The position numbers and the translations under genes are program-made. Positions 18,955 to 31,750 of a stretch of 64,000 bases of DNA are shown piece by piece. The notes below the pieces were generated by a model. It was not told where the DNA came from. It worked only from the letters and a program-made list of their open reading frames with translations, and did not search any database. Position 1 is the stretch's first letter, and every line of letters begins with the position of its first letter. The DNA is taken from positions 17,457,344 through 17,521,343 of the forward strand of contig OZ020487.1 in assembly GCA_963971405.1 (NCBI GenBank), in the 5' to 3' direction. This DNA is from Psococerastis gibbosa (Eukaryota > Arthropoda > Insecta > Psocodea > Psocidae).

Positions 18955-19652
18955 CAAAATGCATAGGATCATTTCTTCTACTTCTTCTACTGGATATACG
19001 GCTCTGTAATCGATTCACAGTATCATAGAAATACTACTTTGTAGAAAAACTAGCAATGGTCCTATTTTCTCTTATAATGGACGGATAAGGATCTACCTAC
19101 CATAGTGTGTGATTGAAAATGAAATTTTAACCGGTCACATTTTGAAAACTTTACTTGTCATTCATTTTACCTATATAAAGAAATATAAAAATTGAAAAAC
19201 AGTTGGTAAACGGTCAATACCAATCTGTATAATACATGTACAGTATAATTGTACTACAAACCCTGGGAACTGAAAGAAACTGTGGGTAAAAGGTTTTTAA
19301 AAAAAACGGAGCCGGGGGAAGGCTATGGGAATTCCTGTTTTTTAGTAACTGTGAAGGCCACGGGTCTCCGAATAGTGCCTGAGGGTCATTTTTTGCAATA
19401 GAACAGTGGGGTTGTTCAAGGCGGTCACGCAGTTTTTGTCGATTTTATTGGATTACTGGTATAAAGAATTCCACCAAACATAGTAATTAATAAAATTGTG
19501 TATTTCTTACCAGAGAATACACATCATTCTGTGTAGCCTATGGGCTTTGTCCCAATGTTAATTCCCCCCCCCCCCCCCCCGAAGTCTTGCCAGAATTTCA
19601 GAGAATGAGTTCATAAGAATTATATATTTCTGCAAATATCTTACTATAACTC
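18955..19652. other. unannotated stretch
   Basis: C-run at 19,563-19,580. No recognised gene or repeat. Confidence 0.4.
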
Positions 19653-19880
19653 AGGACATGTAGATTAGTGGTACGGACTCTGACTTTCACCCGAAAGGTT
19701 GTTGGTTCGAGTCCCACATTACCTAAATTTTCTGGCCATGCTTCGCAGGGCATGTAAAGCAGGCGGTCCCGGGCCTTTCTATAGTTGAGTGTAAGAGAGG
19801 GTTTTATAGCCCTAACTCCGCTAGGTTGGCTTAGTAATAGAACAAAAGAAGTCCTTATTTATTTATTTATTTATTTATAA
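19653..19880 (+). mobile_element. tRNA-derived SINE, copy 3 (most complete)
   Basis: About 228 bp from GGACATGTAGATTAGTGG to the (TTTA)n tail. Includes A- and B-box-like motifs, GCATGTAAAGCAGGCGGTCC, GAGTGTAAGAGAGGG, CCTAACTCCGCTAGGTTGGC and TAATAGAACAAAAG. Confidence 0.92.
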
Positions 19881-19911
19881 CTATACAATTTGCTCAGGGG
19901 TGCCTGTTCAC

Positions 19912-20375
19912 TGGGTGAGAGAGAGCAAAAAAGAAAGAAACCCATTATTGGGCGACAATTTCATTAAAAAAAAATCTCTCTACTTGTTTGTCAAAGGAGA
20001 TTAATTTTTCTAACCTTGTACTGCAAATGTATACTGTTTTTGTTGCTGACCCCTAGCTGAGTGTAAGAGAGGGTCTTATGGCCCTAACTCCGCTAGGGTG
20101 GTCTCAGCTATAATAAAGTCATTATTTATTAATTACTGTTCATTGTTTCATATGCTAAGTGTAGGTGAATAATTTTTTTCGGACTAACAGCCCTAACAGT
20201 TCAATTTACTACAACTGCTACTACTACTACACTGGGTGAGAGAGGGCCAAAAAGGAAAAAACACACTATTTTGCGCCAATTTCATCAAAAAATCTCTCTC
20301 TACTTGTTTGTCAAAGGAGATTAATTACTGTTCATTGTTTCTATACTAAGCGTAGGCGAATAATTTTTTTCGCAC
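19912..20375 (+). repeat. duplicated segment; first copy split by a SINE-tail remnant
   Basis: CTGGGTGAGAGAG through CTCTCTACTTGTTTGTCAAA occurs at about 19,912-20,005 and 20,229-20,325. The sequence that follows in copy 2 (TTACTGTTCATTGTTT to AATAATTTTTTTCG) is found in copy 1 only after about 125 extra bases (20,005-20,132), which contain a SINE tail (20,050-20,125: GAGTGTAAGAGAGGG, CCTAACTCCGCTAGG). Confidence 0.8.
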
Positions 20376-20819
20376 TCTGTTAGGACCAACGTGACGAAAC
20401 CGTTCAATATCGTCTGATTTCGAGCGGGTTACTTTTAATGGTTTAAACTACTCCCCGGGTAAGTTGTTCTTTTCCGTTGGTGCTAGGATAGCAGATGCTA
20501 TTATTATGATGGCTATTGCACAAAAACTAATCTATGGACAAAGGTAATATTATCCCTAAACCTATGTAATATTCGTTCAATAAAAGAGGAATATTGAAGA
20601 AAAAAAATGACCCCTCTGACAAATTATGAAATGGGATTTTTGAGTGACAGCTATTGTCATGGAACATCTTCGGTCATTTGACCGTCCGCGCACCCCTCCA
20701 GATAAAATTTCACCAAGCCTATTTTTAAATAGATTTTTATAATAATCCCGCATAAATTCTTTTGTTATGATCTCAGCACAATGCCTTTTTTTCAAGTGTC
20801 CCCTGAATTATAAGATGGT
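20376..20819. other. unannotated stretch
   Basis: No recognised feature. Confidence 0.4.
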
Positions 20820-20827
20820 CATAGTGG

Positions 20828-21105
20828 CAGTGACGGATTAAAGGATTAAAGGCGGTCGCTCGCTCCCCCCCTCCCCCAAAGCTATGAAAAAAGAAGCATC
20901 TTCTATCACATAGAGTAAACCAATAATTTCAAACATTTGTTTTAAAATAGAAAAAAGAAGGATTTGGCGGGAAATTGTCATTCACTGACTACAAGACGTG
21001 TCTATTTGCCACGTTTTTACGTTTTTATTTGTTGACTAGCTTGTAATAACAAAGCTTGAAATTGCCATCCGCCCCTCCCAAAACTTTTTGTTTAATCCGC
21101 CACTA
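20828..21105. mobile_element. hAT-like MITE, diverged 8-bp TSD
   Basis: Ends CAGTGACGGATTAAA and TTTAATCCGCCACTA. Flanks CATAGTGG (20,820-20,827) and CATATTGG (21,106-21,113) match at 7 of 8 bases. C-rich segment near the left end. Confidence 0.75.
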
Positions 21106-21381
21106 CATATTGGGAAATAAGTTCTATAATTGTGTAAAATACCCGTTCAATTCATCTGACAATCGGATTTCTTCAAAAATTTTTTATGTACTATAAATGT
21201 TAAGACCTTTAGAGAAAACCATGTAAAACCTTTGGGCATAGAAATTTAGAGACTTGGACGCTCCTGTCTTGATACACACTTAAAAAAACAATGACTATTG
21301 TACGGTAGATACATATTGTAATACCCTAAATTGTATGCTAAATTTAGGTTTAGTAGGGGAAAGTACACCATCACCAGGACA

Positions 21382-21462
21382 CAAGGCCGTAGCCAGGATT
21401 TTTTTTCAGGGGGGGGGGGGTTAAACCACCATGAACCCCCCCCCCCCTTGGCTACGTCCTTG
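21382..21462. mobile_element. short hAT-like MITE (CAAGGCCGTAGCC family)
   Basis: 81 bp, little more than the two ends (CAAGGCCGTAGCCAGG and CTTGGCTACGTCCTTG) with T-run, G-run and C-run. Flanks CCAGGACA and ACAGGGCA match 6 of 8. Confidence 0.82.
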
Positions 21463-21470
21463 ACAGGGCA

Positions 21471-24400
21471 TTATATTTACTTCTGATAAAGAAAAGTGGA
21501 CAATGCGGATCTCAAGCCAAAAGTCTGTCTTTAAATAACCAGGGGGTCAAGAGATAATTGTGCAATATGGATGTACAGTATATAGAAGATAGTTAATACC
21601 ATTTAATTTATTTATTATTATTATTTATTATTTATCATCACATTACTTTATTTAAAATCTCTATATTCCTCTGCTAGCTCATTGATACATTTATATGTTG
21701 CGTTGGTATGATGCAGTAGTTTGTGTTATTGATAACTACTTACCGCTACAATAACTTTTATAACGGAGGGGGAGGCATTTGCTGTAGTGTGAACTGTGTA
21801 GTCTGATTTTACCACCAGATACAAAATGGCATATTGTAAATTTGGCTGAATACTTTTTGCTCAATACGGACAGCAGGCAGCTGTAATTTGCCCAACATCG
21901 GCGGAGTGACGAGGCATTTTTCGCCTAACAACCCCGCAGACGCAAACCCTAGAGCCAACCCTCCATTAGCGCAGTATAAGGCCCCAATCTTTTGCAACGT
22001 CTTCAATCAATCTTTGATGCATCTCAGACCCAGTGATTCGCCTCGCCCTAGGGCCTAACAAAACTAAACTAAAGGCCTCATGGTTGATTTTTTACCGCGA
22101 GGGTTGTTAGTTTTTTGGCTTATGTTACACACATTGCCCGGACACATCCGATTCGGTAGATTGAAATTTTATTGTAAGATTAGCCAATATTTCCCTCCAG
22201 GACAGGACTTTTATACAATATCAAAGCGAAGCCTAACCGCTATGTTGATTGCAGTAGTACTACTATAATTATTATATAGAATAAATCTGATGGAATCTGC
22301 TGAGATTTTAAAATATTGTTTAAGATATTTTAGCGTTTCATTAGGAAGGCTTCTTTCATAATGAAAATGAGAACACTAGCCACAAATGAAAGTTAAGGAA
22401 AAACTACGAAATTAAATCATTGTTCATTCCTACTGTCTCTCCACGTTATTGCTCATTTAGTCTCAATCCTTAATACAAATTTGTGTTTCAAATCCTCCCT
22501 TGAATGCTTTTTGTAACCTATCCTATTTATTCATCATTGGGTAGAAGAACTAAGAAGGTCCACTAAACTTTTTCTCTGATCCCTATGTTGTTCTATACTA
22601 CAATAAGATCACCTCAGCCTAACAGGCTATCATTCGTCCCTTTATATTAGCGTAGCCACTCAATATCCTACTCACCATGTGTTTACACATTCTGACGATT
22701 TTTTTTTGCAGTTCATTCATGAGCACGGTCATTCAGACACTCATCAAACATAGCAATAGCAGAATGCACACTCCTCATTCGCCCATTTTTAAAATAAAGA
22801 CAGAACTTTTTTTTATATTGCTTACTTTAACAGATTTAAGTCAGAGATTACAACAAACTATGCCAATAACGCAATGTATTTCAGCCAGACATCAAAATCT
22901 GTTCTCACCAATGTATGTTCCACCTGCTCAAAAATGTTCAATTCCAACACAGAGCAATCACAGACAATAACTTGCTCGAATTTTTGTAGATGGGGAGGAC
23001 ACAAGGAATGCATTGCACCTGACTGAATTAAAGATGCGGTTTCTTTATACTTTGAAGCTGTCGACAGCGTTTCTGTTGACACTTCACTGAGCTGTCGCCA
23101 CAAAGACCCGCGAATTCTCGTGAACGGGATGAGGGAGACGGCTAATATTTCGCATCTTTTTAAGCCCCGCTAAATACTCTATAACCCATCCCTTTTTACA
23201 GATGCCTTTATATCATTTTGTAAAAAGACTGAGCCCAGAGAATCCTGAAAATCATTGCACAAGGACTAAGTTTTTAAACAAGGCCATTGCGTAACTCAAA
23301 ATAATAGCCAGTGATACAGGTAAACAAATATTAAATATTTTCCATTAGTTGTACAATAGTAAAAAGTTGTTTCATCCCGTGAGCCGGGCAGAGCAGATAT
23401 TTAGGCGCCAAAAAAGATGGAGGCAGTAAGTTTAAAGGGTGTACAATATTAGTTATTAATATTATTGCACAATACGGTATGTAAATTTGTATGGTACCTA
23501 TATTGTTTCTATTAGTGGTATACAGTACATTTAAAATAGTAAACCGCGTTGTATAGCATTCAGGAAAAAACTTGGCGTGCACAATTCTCTCTATATGAGA
23601 AATGAGAATAGCCTACGAGTACTTGAAGTACTTGAGAGCGCTGATAAGCCGAGTTGCAGTTCACGGCATGCAATCACTAATCAGAGCTTTAGTTAGTTAG
23701 TTAGTTAGTAACTACTGCTCTAGTTAGAGTGGGACATTCGGGCCAATGGCCAATGGCATGTGTTCGGTTGCAAATGCGCTGCCTAATGCTAATTAACTGA
23801 TTAAGGGTATCCACAATGTTGAGGTTATCAAGTTACCGAGTTAATAAAATTATCCAAGTTACTACAAAATTATAATATATCACATTATGGGTGGACCCCT
23901 GGGTAGGTTAATGTGCTAAATTGAAACAAGCTGCTTTGTCAAATGTTATTTACCTTTACTTGAATTTCTGACATAGTGCAATATAATTTGACAAAAAAAA
24001 TATTTAAAAAAAATACGAGTTGCTTATAGATTATTCCATTCAAATATCGGTGCCGGTTTAGAGTTTAACTCGTTTTAACCAAGGCTGAAGTGCCTTTAGC
24101 TAACACGCTGGTTAGCTGAGTTAGCTCATTTTTCCGTTTCCCCAAGTGTTAACTTAACTCGACTTAACACACATAACTAGTGATATTTCGATAACCACAA
24201 CATTTTGAATAGGTAACTTTAATAGTAGTCTTTGCCATATAAATTATAAATTCCCCAAACCGTATATTATTTCTGCACAAGACATTTATCATTTTGCGAT
24301 TAAATTTGGTAATTTGAGAGCTGTTATGACAGTACCTATGCTGACACTCTAAAAGTAAACGCCATTCCTAAATTTCTGTCTACAACACAGTCTACATTAT

Positions 24401-26729
24401 TTTTGAACTACGTACTGTACATCAAGGAATAGGCTTGGTAACTACCACGTGCTTGACTACAAGACGAAGACATTTGGGGAGGCATATTTTAAAAAGACGT
24501 ATTCGACATATTCAGGACAAGAATCATTTCATTAGTAGTATAACATAATTCCAAACTTAATGACAGCAACTTACAATGTGGAAGATACTTAGTGCATTAA
24601 AAAATAAGCCACACCAAGTGTATTCGTATAGTTGTCATTACATAGTAAACATTACCATGTGTACGTACTTTCAAGTCGGTTATCGAACTGTACGATAGTG
24701 AATGATTCAGTCGCTACTCTACTACAATATAAGTGAATACACTAAACTGCACAATGAAAAGGGGTTGAAAATTCATAAAAGTTTCTCATATGAGTTCTAA
24801 AGTGATAAAAGAGGAAACGCATTTGTTACGTACAACATCCATACCTAACCTGGTATGTACGTGAGCAGTTACGGGGAAAATTCTGAATTGAATAGGAAGG
24901 TATTGTAGTTAAAAAAATTGGGAAGACGATTTTCAATGCGGATGAGCCCTTTAAAAATGTAGCCCAAGGTAAAGGCTACCTCTTCCATCATCCCTCCCAG
25001 ATGGAAACCAAAAAAACTAGCAGGCCCCATGGTCCAACGTTTTTTATATATGTCAACCATTGTTTAACATCTTTTCATTAGAGTCGTACCCTATGCTTAC
25101 CTTATGGACAAACCCCGAGAAAACCCGTAATCTTAATTTCATGAAATGTCGCTTATGCTTGCCATATGCTAACCCTTATCGGTCTACTATAAAAAAGCCA
25201 AGGGGTGCGTTTGATTTTTTTCACCTGGCGTTTTTTAATTTCCTTTTGCAGGTCGAAAATCTTTATCTCTGGACCTTTAAGGGGTTGAAAAATATTTTTT
25301 ATGATTTTTTACTTGAATAGAAACTGAGCTGTTGTATCCGCCGAATTTTATTATCGTATAATACAGTATAGTGAGCGATGTATGAGGTCCACCCTTATTT
25401 GAGATAAAAGGGTTTTTAACTCAAAATACTAAATTTACTGGCTCTCAGTTGGAAATATCTTAAAATTTTCTTTCAAAGTGAAACAAAATGATAGTGATTC
25501 TGAAGAAGGAACAGAAACATTATAAATAAATAAATAAATGTATTATTCTGTGACGATTATAAATCAAGTAATCAACTAGCACAAGTAATGAACAAGAAGG
25601 TACCTATAAAGTAAAATCGTCAAATTCATCATACAACGTCTTAAATTGTTGGAATTATTCAGCGTGGGGTCAAAACGCAGTAAATACTTTCATTGTTATG
25701 GGCTAGCGGCTCAATAAATGCATCGAAATAACTTCACTTGTCAAAATCTGATGGCGGACTTAAGTGTGAATTTTAGTATACGCATTACCCAAAGAAGACC
25801 GGTAACAGTGAGAAGAATTCGCCCGAAACCCCCTCTACCTACTTTTATTTACTTTAAACTAGAAACCCTGAAAGCAAAAATAAATTAATGATAGAAATGC
25901 TGTAGTGAAAGGTATAAGCCAATCAAATTGGTTCATAATCAGCAAAGAGGGCCGGAAACACTTAAAATATTTATTCACAAATATGTCGATCCTGAGTAGT
26001 GCTCCAAGGATTCCATCTAGTTTGATGATCTTTAAAAACTTTAATTACGAATCTTGCCTCACCTGTCGCGCCAGTTACTACGGTGAGAAGGACTCTCATG
26101 TGGCCAGATTTAATACATCTTGGTGGCAAAAAAAAAACAGAGGTGGTTGTTTTTACAAACATTTATAAAAAACAAGCTATGGCGGTTTCGTTTCCCAGGG
26201 CTGTATATCTCGGGATCGTAATGCAAACAGGAGGGGCAATTCCGGCAAAAAACAACAAGCTTGTAAAAACTGGTGCGGGCTGCTATAGCACGGAAGCACT
26301 CAGCTTTACCGGTAGTTTTCGGGAATTAGTTCCAGTTCATTCTAGATCCTTCTCTCTTTGACCTGCTAGCGTATTTGTTTTCTTCATGCATGAAATTAAT
26401 TTTTCTCTATTATAAACTGACCTCCACGAGTTGGGAGTCCGTATAGATGATAAGCCACTGCAAAAGACCGGGAGATGGTGGCGTTGAGCAGTGAGCAGGC
26501 CAAAGCACACCAAAGGCTGTAGCGGTGCCGATTTAGCCACGCAGCAAGAGTGGCAAATGCTACGGGCCCCGCAAATTCGGGGGCCCCGCACTCCAACGCC
26601 TGTCCATATTTTGTCCATATTAAATCAAGAATGTTTATTTTTGTAACAGGTTTGTTTTAATTAACACCCTAAACTTGAGAACCTACAGCAAACCAAGGGC
26701 CCCTTGACAGAATTTGCTACAGGTCCCTC
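21471..26729. other. long unannotated stretch
   Basis: AT-rich. Holds one weak coding candidate (22,858-23,169), a TTAG microsatellite (23,690-23,712) and many short frames. No known repeat of the window recurs here, so this 5.3 kb is the least repeat-dense part of the host region. Confidence 0.45.
22858..23169 (-). other. unrecognised 103-codon open frame, possible exon
   Basis: Open from just after an in-frame TAG (23,170-23,172) to TAG at 22,858. The reading has a natural-looking mix of residues (WRQLSEVSTETLSTASKYK, CPPHLQKFEQVIVCDCSVL, TDFDVWLKYIALLA), suggesting helices. There is no ATG near its start; an acceptor-like GGCGACAG lies at about 23,092-23,099. I do not recognise the protein; it may be an exon, a pseudogene or chance. 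Confidence 0.25.
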
Positions 26730-26893
26730 CAAGGCCGTAGCCAGAGGGGGTCCAGGGGTCCAGACCTCTCCCAAAATATTTTCAGCCTTCACTAGATAGA
26801 ATGTAGAAATAAATATATTGAGGCTCACCGGCTTACGACGTCAGATGGACCCCCCCGCCCCCCCCCCCGAAAAAATAACTGGCTACAGCCTTG
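26730..26893 (+). mobile_element. hAT-like MITE (CAAGGCCGTAGCC family)
   Basis: Ends CAAGGCCGTAGCCAGAGG and CTGGCTACAGCCTTG; flanks GGTCCCTC and GGCCCCAC match 6 of 8. CACTAGATAGAATGTAGAAA in the interior resembles the other copies. Confidence 0.8.
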
Positions 26894-26901
26894 GGCCCCA
26901 C

Positions 26902-27351
26902 GCTGGCTTAATCCGGCACTGGGCTGAAGAAGTCGAGGAGGAAGCGTCGCGTATGGATAGGCATATACAGTATGTGTATACGTGAATCCACAAAACCATA
27001 AGTTACGTGTAGTACGGCGACCAAGTGTGATCCTTCGACCCACCCACCAAGGCTACGTTTTCTTATGTAACCTTGCGGTTTCAGTGATGTACACTAAAGA
27101 TGAGTAATGACACTTCTTATACCACACTTTGATGGGTAATGAGTGGTAGACATGTGAGATGTGCACAACTGCATCACTGCATGTACAGTATACACTCTCA
27201 TTTCCATTGCTCCATGTCTGTGTTTACAAAATTATCTTGAGATGAAAACTCGGGAAATCCTTAGGAGAATGTCGCCGTTTCTATTTTGGCTCTCTTGTTT
27301 CTTCTTCTTCTGTTGCAATCCAGCGATTGGTTTGCAGCAAATCTTTCCACC
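26902..27351. other. unannotated stretch
   Basis: No recognised feature; a TTCTTCTTC run near 27,298. Confidence 0.4.
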
Positions 27352-27870
27352 TCCTTCTTATTTATACGTAGTATAAGGAAAACTTTGTGATGGTCGTAAT
27401 TTTCCATTCCGAGATTCAACGGATTTACACGTTTTGGGGTCCCAGGAATCCAAAAAGGTTTTTACGAATTGTCTGTCTGTCTGTTTGTTCATCGATTGCT
27501 GCCAAATTACTCGATGAAATGTGGCATGTCGGTTTAAAAAAATTATACTTTTATCATTTTAGGCTAACTAAATTTTGGGGATTACCCCCCAAAAAAAACG
27601 GCTAAAAAATTATGTATCAAAAACGGCTCCGACGATTTCTTTTAAATTCACACAATATTATTGTTGTTTTTATCAATGGCAACGAAACCCAATAAGTCGT
27701 TTGCGGGCTTACCCCGTGTTAGTTTGATTCTAGGGGCAAAAAAATAAAAAAGACTCAATTTTCATGAAAAATGACTAAAAAATAAATTTTCTGCGGAATC
27801 TTTCTATTGAAGCTTTCCAACTTCATGTAAGTTTTAGGTGTTAAATTTTACACGTTGGAAAATATATGCA
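27352..27870 (+). mobile_element. ~830-bp inverted-end element, 3'-truncated copy
   Basis: Starts at TTTATACGTAGTATAAGG and follows the full copies (ACGGATTTACACGTTTTG, GTCTGTCTGTCTG, AAAAACGGCTCCGACGATTT, CAATTTTCATGAAAAATGAC) to about 27,870, then diverges before the right end. Confidence 0.8.
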
Positions 27871-28220
27871 GAACTATTCAAAAACCTGAGGTTTGCCTGA
27901 ACAGATCATCTCTCAAATTCTCAACCAGAGAATTACAGTAATTTCTTACTATTATTATTACTTATTGTAAGATTGATATAATGTACAATATGTTATTATA
28001 AAAATTATATTCTAAATCCAGGAAATGATTTTTTTTTTTTGAGAATGTTAATTCTATAAGTTGGAGCCGTTTCTTTGACACCCTTATTTATCAGATAAGT
28101 TGCAGTTCATCCGGAAATGACGTGGAATGGTACATCTAAGCTCGTGAAGGTTAGAAACCTAGCAACCCTAATGAACGGAACCGCCATTATTTGATATGCG
28201 ACTTACTGAGACATTTCTAA

Positions 28221-28599
28221 GGCGCCCATTCCATTGACCGGCTAGGGCTATTTCCAAAAACAGTGACGTGGTAGCAGACATTCAAGACTTAGGTGGCTTT
28301 CCACCGATCTCGCATTGCAGAATGCAAATGACATTGACGGAAATTAGAATTTTTCTTTTTATAGAAATCTATTAAAATGTTTGTACTTAACATATCCCAT
28401 GACGCCATTTTTTAATTTTAGTTTGTTTGTGATTTTACTGTATGATCATTGATCAATTTTAATTATGGCATAGAGGAAAATAAACATTTCCGTCATTTCT
28501 GCAATGCGAGGTCGGTGGAAACGCCACCTAAGTCTTGAATGTCTGCTACCACGTCACCGTTTTTGGAAATAGCCCTAGCCGGTCAATGGAATGGACACC
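28221..28599. mobile_element. PIF/Harbinger-like MITE with ~105-bp arms, TAA duplication
   Basis: Left arm from GGCGCCCATTCCATTGACCG and right arm ending GGTCAATGGAATGGACACC are inverted repeats over roughly 105 bp, including GACGTGGTAGCAGACATTCA. Flanks TAA at 28,218-28,220 and 28,600-28,602. The spacer (about 165 bp) has no coding frame. Confidence 0.9.
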
Positions 28600-28669
28600 T
28601 AAGGGGCACGACCCTTAATATGACTCATTAAAGGCGCTCTGTAGCGCCGCAGTTGACAATGCATTTGAA

Positions 28670-28921
28670 ATGACCACAAGGCCTGCGCAAGGCCAGGTCT
28701 GTCGTGCTGCGAGGTCGAGAGGTCGCTGTGAAGTCTCCCTCGGCAGACAATGGACTTCTCATGGGAACGCCAGCTACTCTAATTACAAGAAAACACAGGC
28801 TGCCATCGGTCAGAGGGGACTACTGCACCTAATGAGCACTGAGAAGCTACTGTTCACAACTTTGAAGGAACGCTTCAAGAATGAGTGCACGATGATGGGT
28901 CCGAATAATGCATGTGATTAG
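28670..28921 (+). other. unrecognised 83-codon open frame, possible exon
   Basis: ATG 28,670 to TAG 28,919-28,921 in a locally GC-richer segment. Its second half (HLMSTEKLLFTTLKERFKNE) looks protein-like. An acceptor-like CTCCCTCGGCAG ends at about 28,747. No homology recognised and no repeat relation seen. Confidence 0.25.
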
Positions 28922-29168
28922 GTATAATACAGTTTTACAGTTATATTGTGTGCAATCACTGCAATGAGTGGTTGTTAATAATGTGACACACAACGAAAGT
29001 TCCATATTTTCTGGAGATGATTTAAATAGTGTTCGTTTGAAAATTTTCTGTATGCAGTAGGTAAGTAGGACTGTTGCGGTCCTAATTTACCATATAAAAG
29101 GCTGAACCAATTAAAAGGACTTAATGATTAATTTATACAATATAATACAATATCAACACTCTTACCTT

Positions 29169-29358
29169 AGGACATGTAGAGTAGTGGTACGGACTCTGAC
29201 TTTCACCCGAAAGGTTGTTCGAGTCCTACACTTCCTACATTTTCTGGCCATGCTTCGGGCATGTAAATCAGGCCGCCCGAGTCTTCCTAGTTGAGTGTAA
29301 GAGAGGGCTTTATAGCCCTAACTCAGCTAGGTTGGCTTAGTAATAGAACAAAAAAGTC

Positions 29359-29389
<31 letters not shown>

Positions 29390-29390
29390 T
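29169..29390 (+). mobile_element. tRNA-derived SINE, copy 4
   Basis: GGACATGTAGAGTAGTGG start, all family blocks with small deletions in the B-box region (GGTTGTTCGAGTCC), and a long (TTTA)n tail ending at 29,390. Confidence 0.92.
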
Positions 29391-29519
29391 CCCTAATCAC
29401 GTTTTGTATAGCCGCGCGCTCTCTCTCTCTCTTTCTTCTTCTTCTCCTTTGGGAATCGCCCTCTAAGTGACTAAGTCGCCGTTACAAGTCTTTTATCACT
29501 TAAAGGAGCCTAAGCATCA

Positions 29520-29810
29520 TTGGTCTAAAATACATGTAACTAGCGCTCTGATTGTTTTTTTTAGGACTTTTATAGACACAGGCCTACTAATAGTGGCCCA
29601 TAGGTCCCTTCTCCAATGCTATCGACCCCATGGATTTCGAACTTTATTTGTATTGTTTCCATATGAATTTTTGGCCAGTGGCAAACTGGTATGCGTTCTC
29701 GATGTCAACCTACACTGGAAATAAGCGATAATGGACAGCAAGCTTACCATTGAAGCAGTGAAACAGGCGAAAGCATGACTTAACCAAGTACAGATACGAG
29801 TCGCTCTGAT
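29520..29810 (+). repeat. interspersed family D copy
   Basis: Contains AGGACTTTTATAGACACAGG, ATATGAATTTTTGGCC, GCAAACTGGTATGCGTTCTC, CTTACCATTGAAGC and CATGACTTAACCAAGTACAG, shared with the other copies. No coding frame, tail or inverted ends recognised. Confidence 0.75.
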
Positions 29811-31750
29811 TGTCTAATGACACACAATAATTATTGATGACAGTAGAATATAGGTACGTGTATTACCTTTAGACCTAGCTGTCCAGCAGAGTGAATCATT
29901 ATTATGTAATTGAGGACAATTGTCAGCACAACAGGTCTAAATGAAATTCAAGAACAATAACCTGCTAAGTTATTGGATGTGATGAATTAAAAAAAAATTA
30001 CAATAAGTCATTAGACCAACTTTCCATGGAAATCTGTTCAGTACGGTATGTATAGCTCAAAGCCAGCGGGAGCCCAGGGTGGGGGTGGATTTTTGTGTTG
30101 GTGCAAATCAAAGCCGAAACAGGGCCCAAGGATAATGAAAATAATGAAAGTTCCCCTCCCTTCGAATATTTTAAATATGCATCTTCCCCCCCCCCCCTCT
30201 CTCTCTCCTCTACCCTTTCTTTGAATCATCTCACCTAGACGTGTTATGAGAATTCAACATACTCGATCAGCCCTGGAGTGATGTCCATCCAGTGCGGGGT
30301 ACAATAAACCCAGTATACCCTCATCAAGGGCCAAACACTGCTACTGCCAAGGCGGCAAAAATGATAAAAGCACGATCGTTTAAAATTCGTAATAACCGGC
30401 TATTTTGAGTCCAAATTTTTGAAATTTTTCCTGGAATTGATTTCTTTGGAATATTCTACATGCATAAAACAGTACACTATTATTGTTGTTTATCCGGATG
30501 ATTTCATATTCTATAGTTTAATGTAAGGTAGGTTGAGACTGAGCTGAGGCGATCCAGTGGCTGAACATATTCAATGACGGAAATCTTGTAAAAAGTAGGT
30601 ACACAATACTTTAAACTTACTCTACCATAAGATAATGTTATGAAAACTTCGTAAAGTACTCTACAGAAGTAAATTAGCCATATTAGAAAAAAATAATCCA
30701 ACTGAGAGCCCTCTCTCACAGAAAAACCCAAGAGGCTAAATGGATACATTTGAGCATTATCGAATTTTTTATGCCAATGAATAAAATTAGCCTTTTCAAG
30801 TTGGCATTGGGGCGATCGATCGAGTATTGAACATTACCGAAGAGTTTTCTCACGGGAGCTTGAGGACCTACCAGGGCCCTTGGGTTCAGCTGGCCGCATG
30901 ACCCTGAGTCTGTTTAAAAAAGACCCAATCTCTTCAGTTTTTTAGCATTTGTCCCACAGGTAAACGAAGCATGGGTGCTCATTTTTTCATCCCTTTGCCT
31001 TAAAAAACCAGATGGTTTGTGAGGTTTTTTTCTTAAGCGGTCACCCCGCGTGAGGGTCACGTAATTTACAAAAAAAAAAAAGGTAAGCTGATGTTGTCGA
31101 AATCTAAGAAAAAGGAGTTGTTCATTTGGATAAGAGAAAATGGTTAGGTTATTAACAATGAAAAGGAGCTGTCCTTAAAAAACGAACCCCTGGCTGGAGC
31201 GGAAGGCATGATCAAATTCGGGGATGAATGAGAAAGGTGAGTGGGTTAGTGTAAGAAGGAATTCTAAAGGTGTTCATTTCGATTAAGTAACACCCTTCTT
31301 TCTTTGATATAATGATGCATGCGTCTGTAGTTTTTAATACTGCAAGGAATTGCAATATCCGGAGCCAATACGCAGACTGCAGACCTGTAAGTCTGTAGCA
31401 CGAAAAGAATAACTGATATGCGGAATTATTTAAACAATTTCAATTAAAAATAACCCTCTTGAAAGCAAACAGTATTAAAATGTTGGCCATGTTGGTAGCA
31501 ATATAACCCAGAAAAAAGTTCCGTCTACATCTGGGATTTGCAACAATGAACCCAATTAATATCTGTTGACAAACAATTTGTGAACTAATTAGCTTTATTC
31601 CCCGCAAGTAAATTTTCAGTTAGAGTTGTTTATATAACATGCGTAATACACTACATTAGAATATTATAATAAACATAGCAATTACGTAAATGATAACATT
31701 ACAATTGGAAGGATAATTTACATTTATTTACAGACATGTTAATTATTTTT
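29811..31750. other. unannotated stretch
   Basis: C-run followed by a CT repeat at 30,186-30,210 and an A-run at 31,070. No gene or recurrent repeat recognised. Confidence 0.4.
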
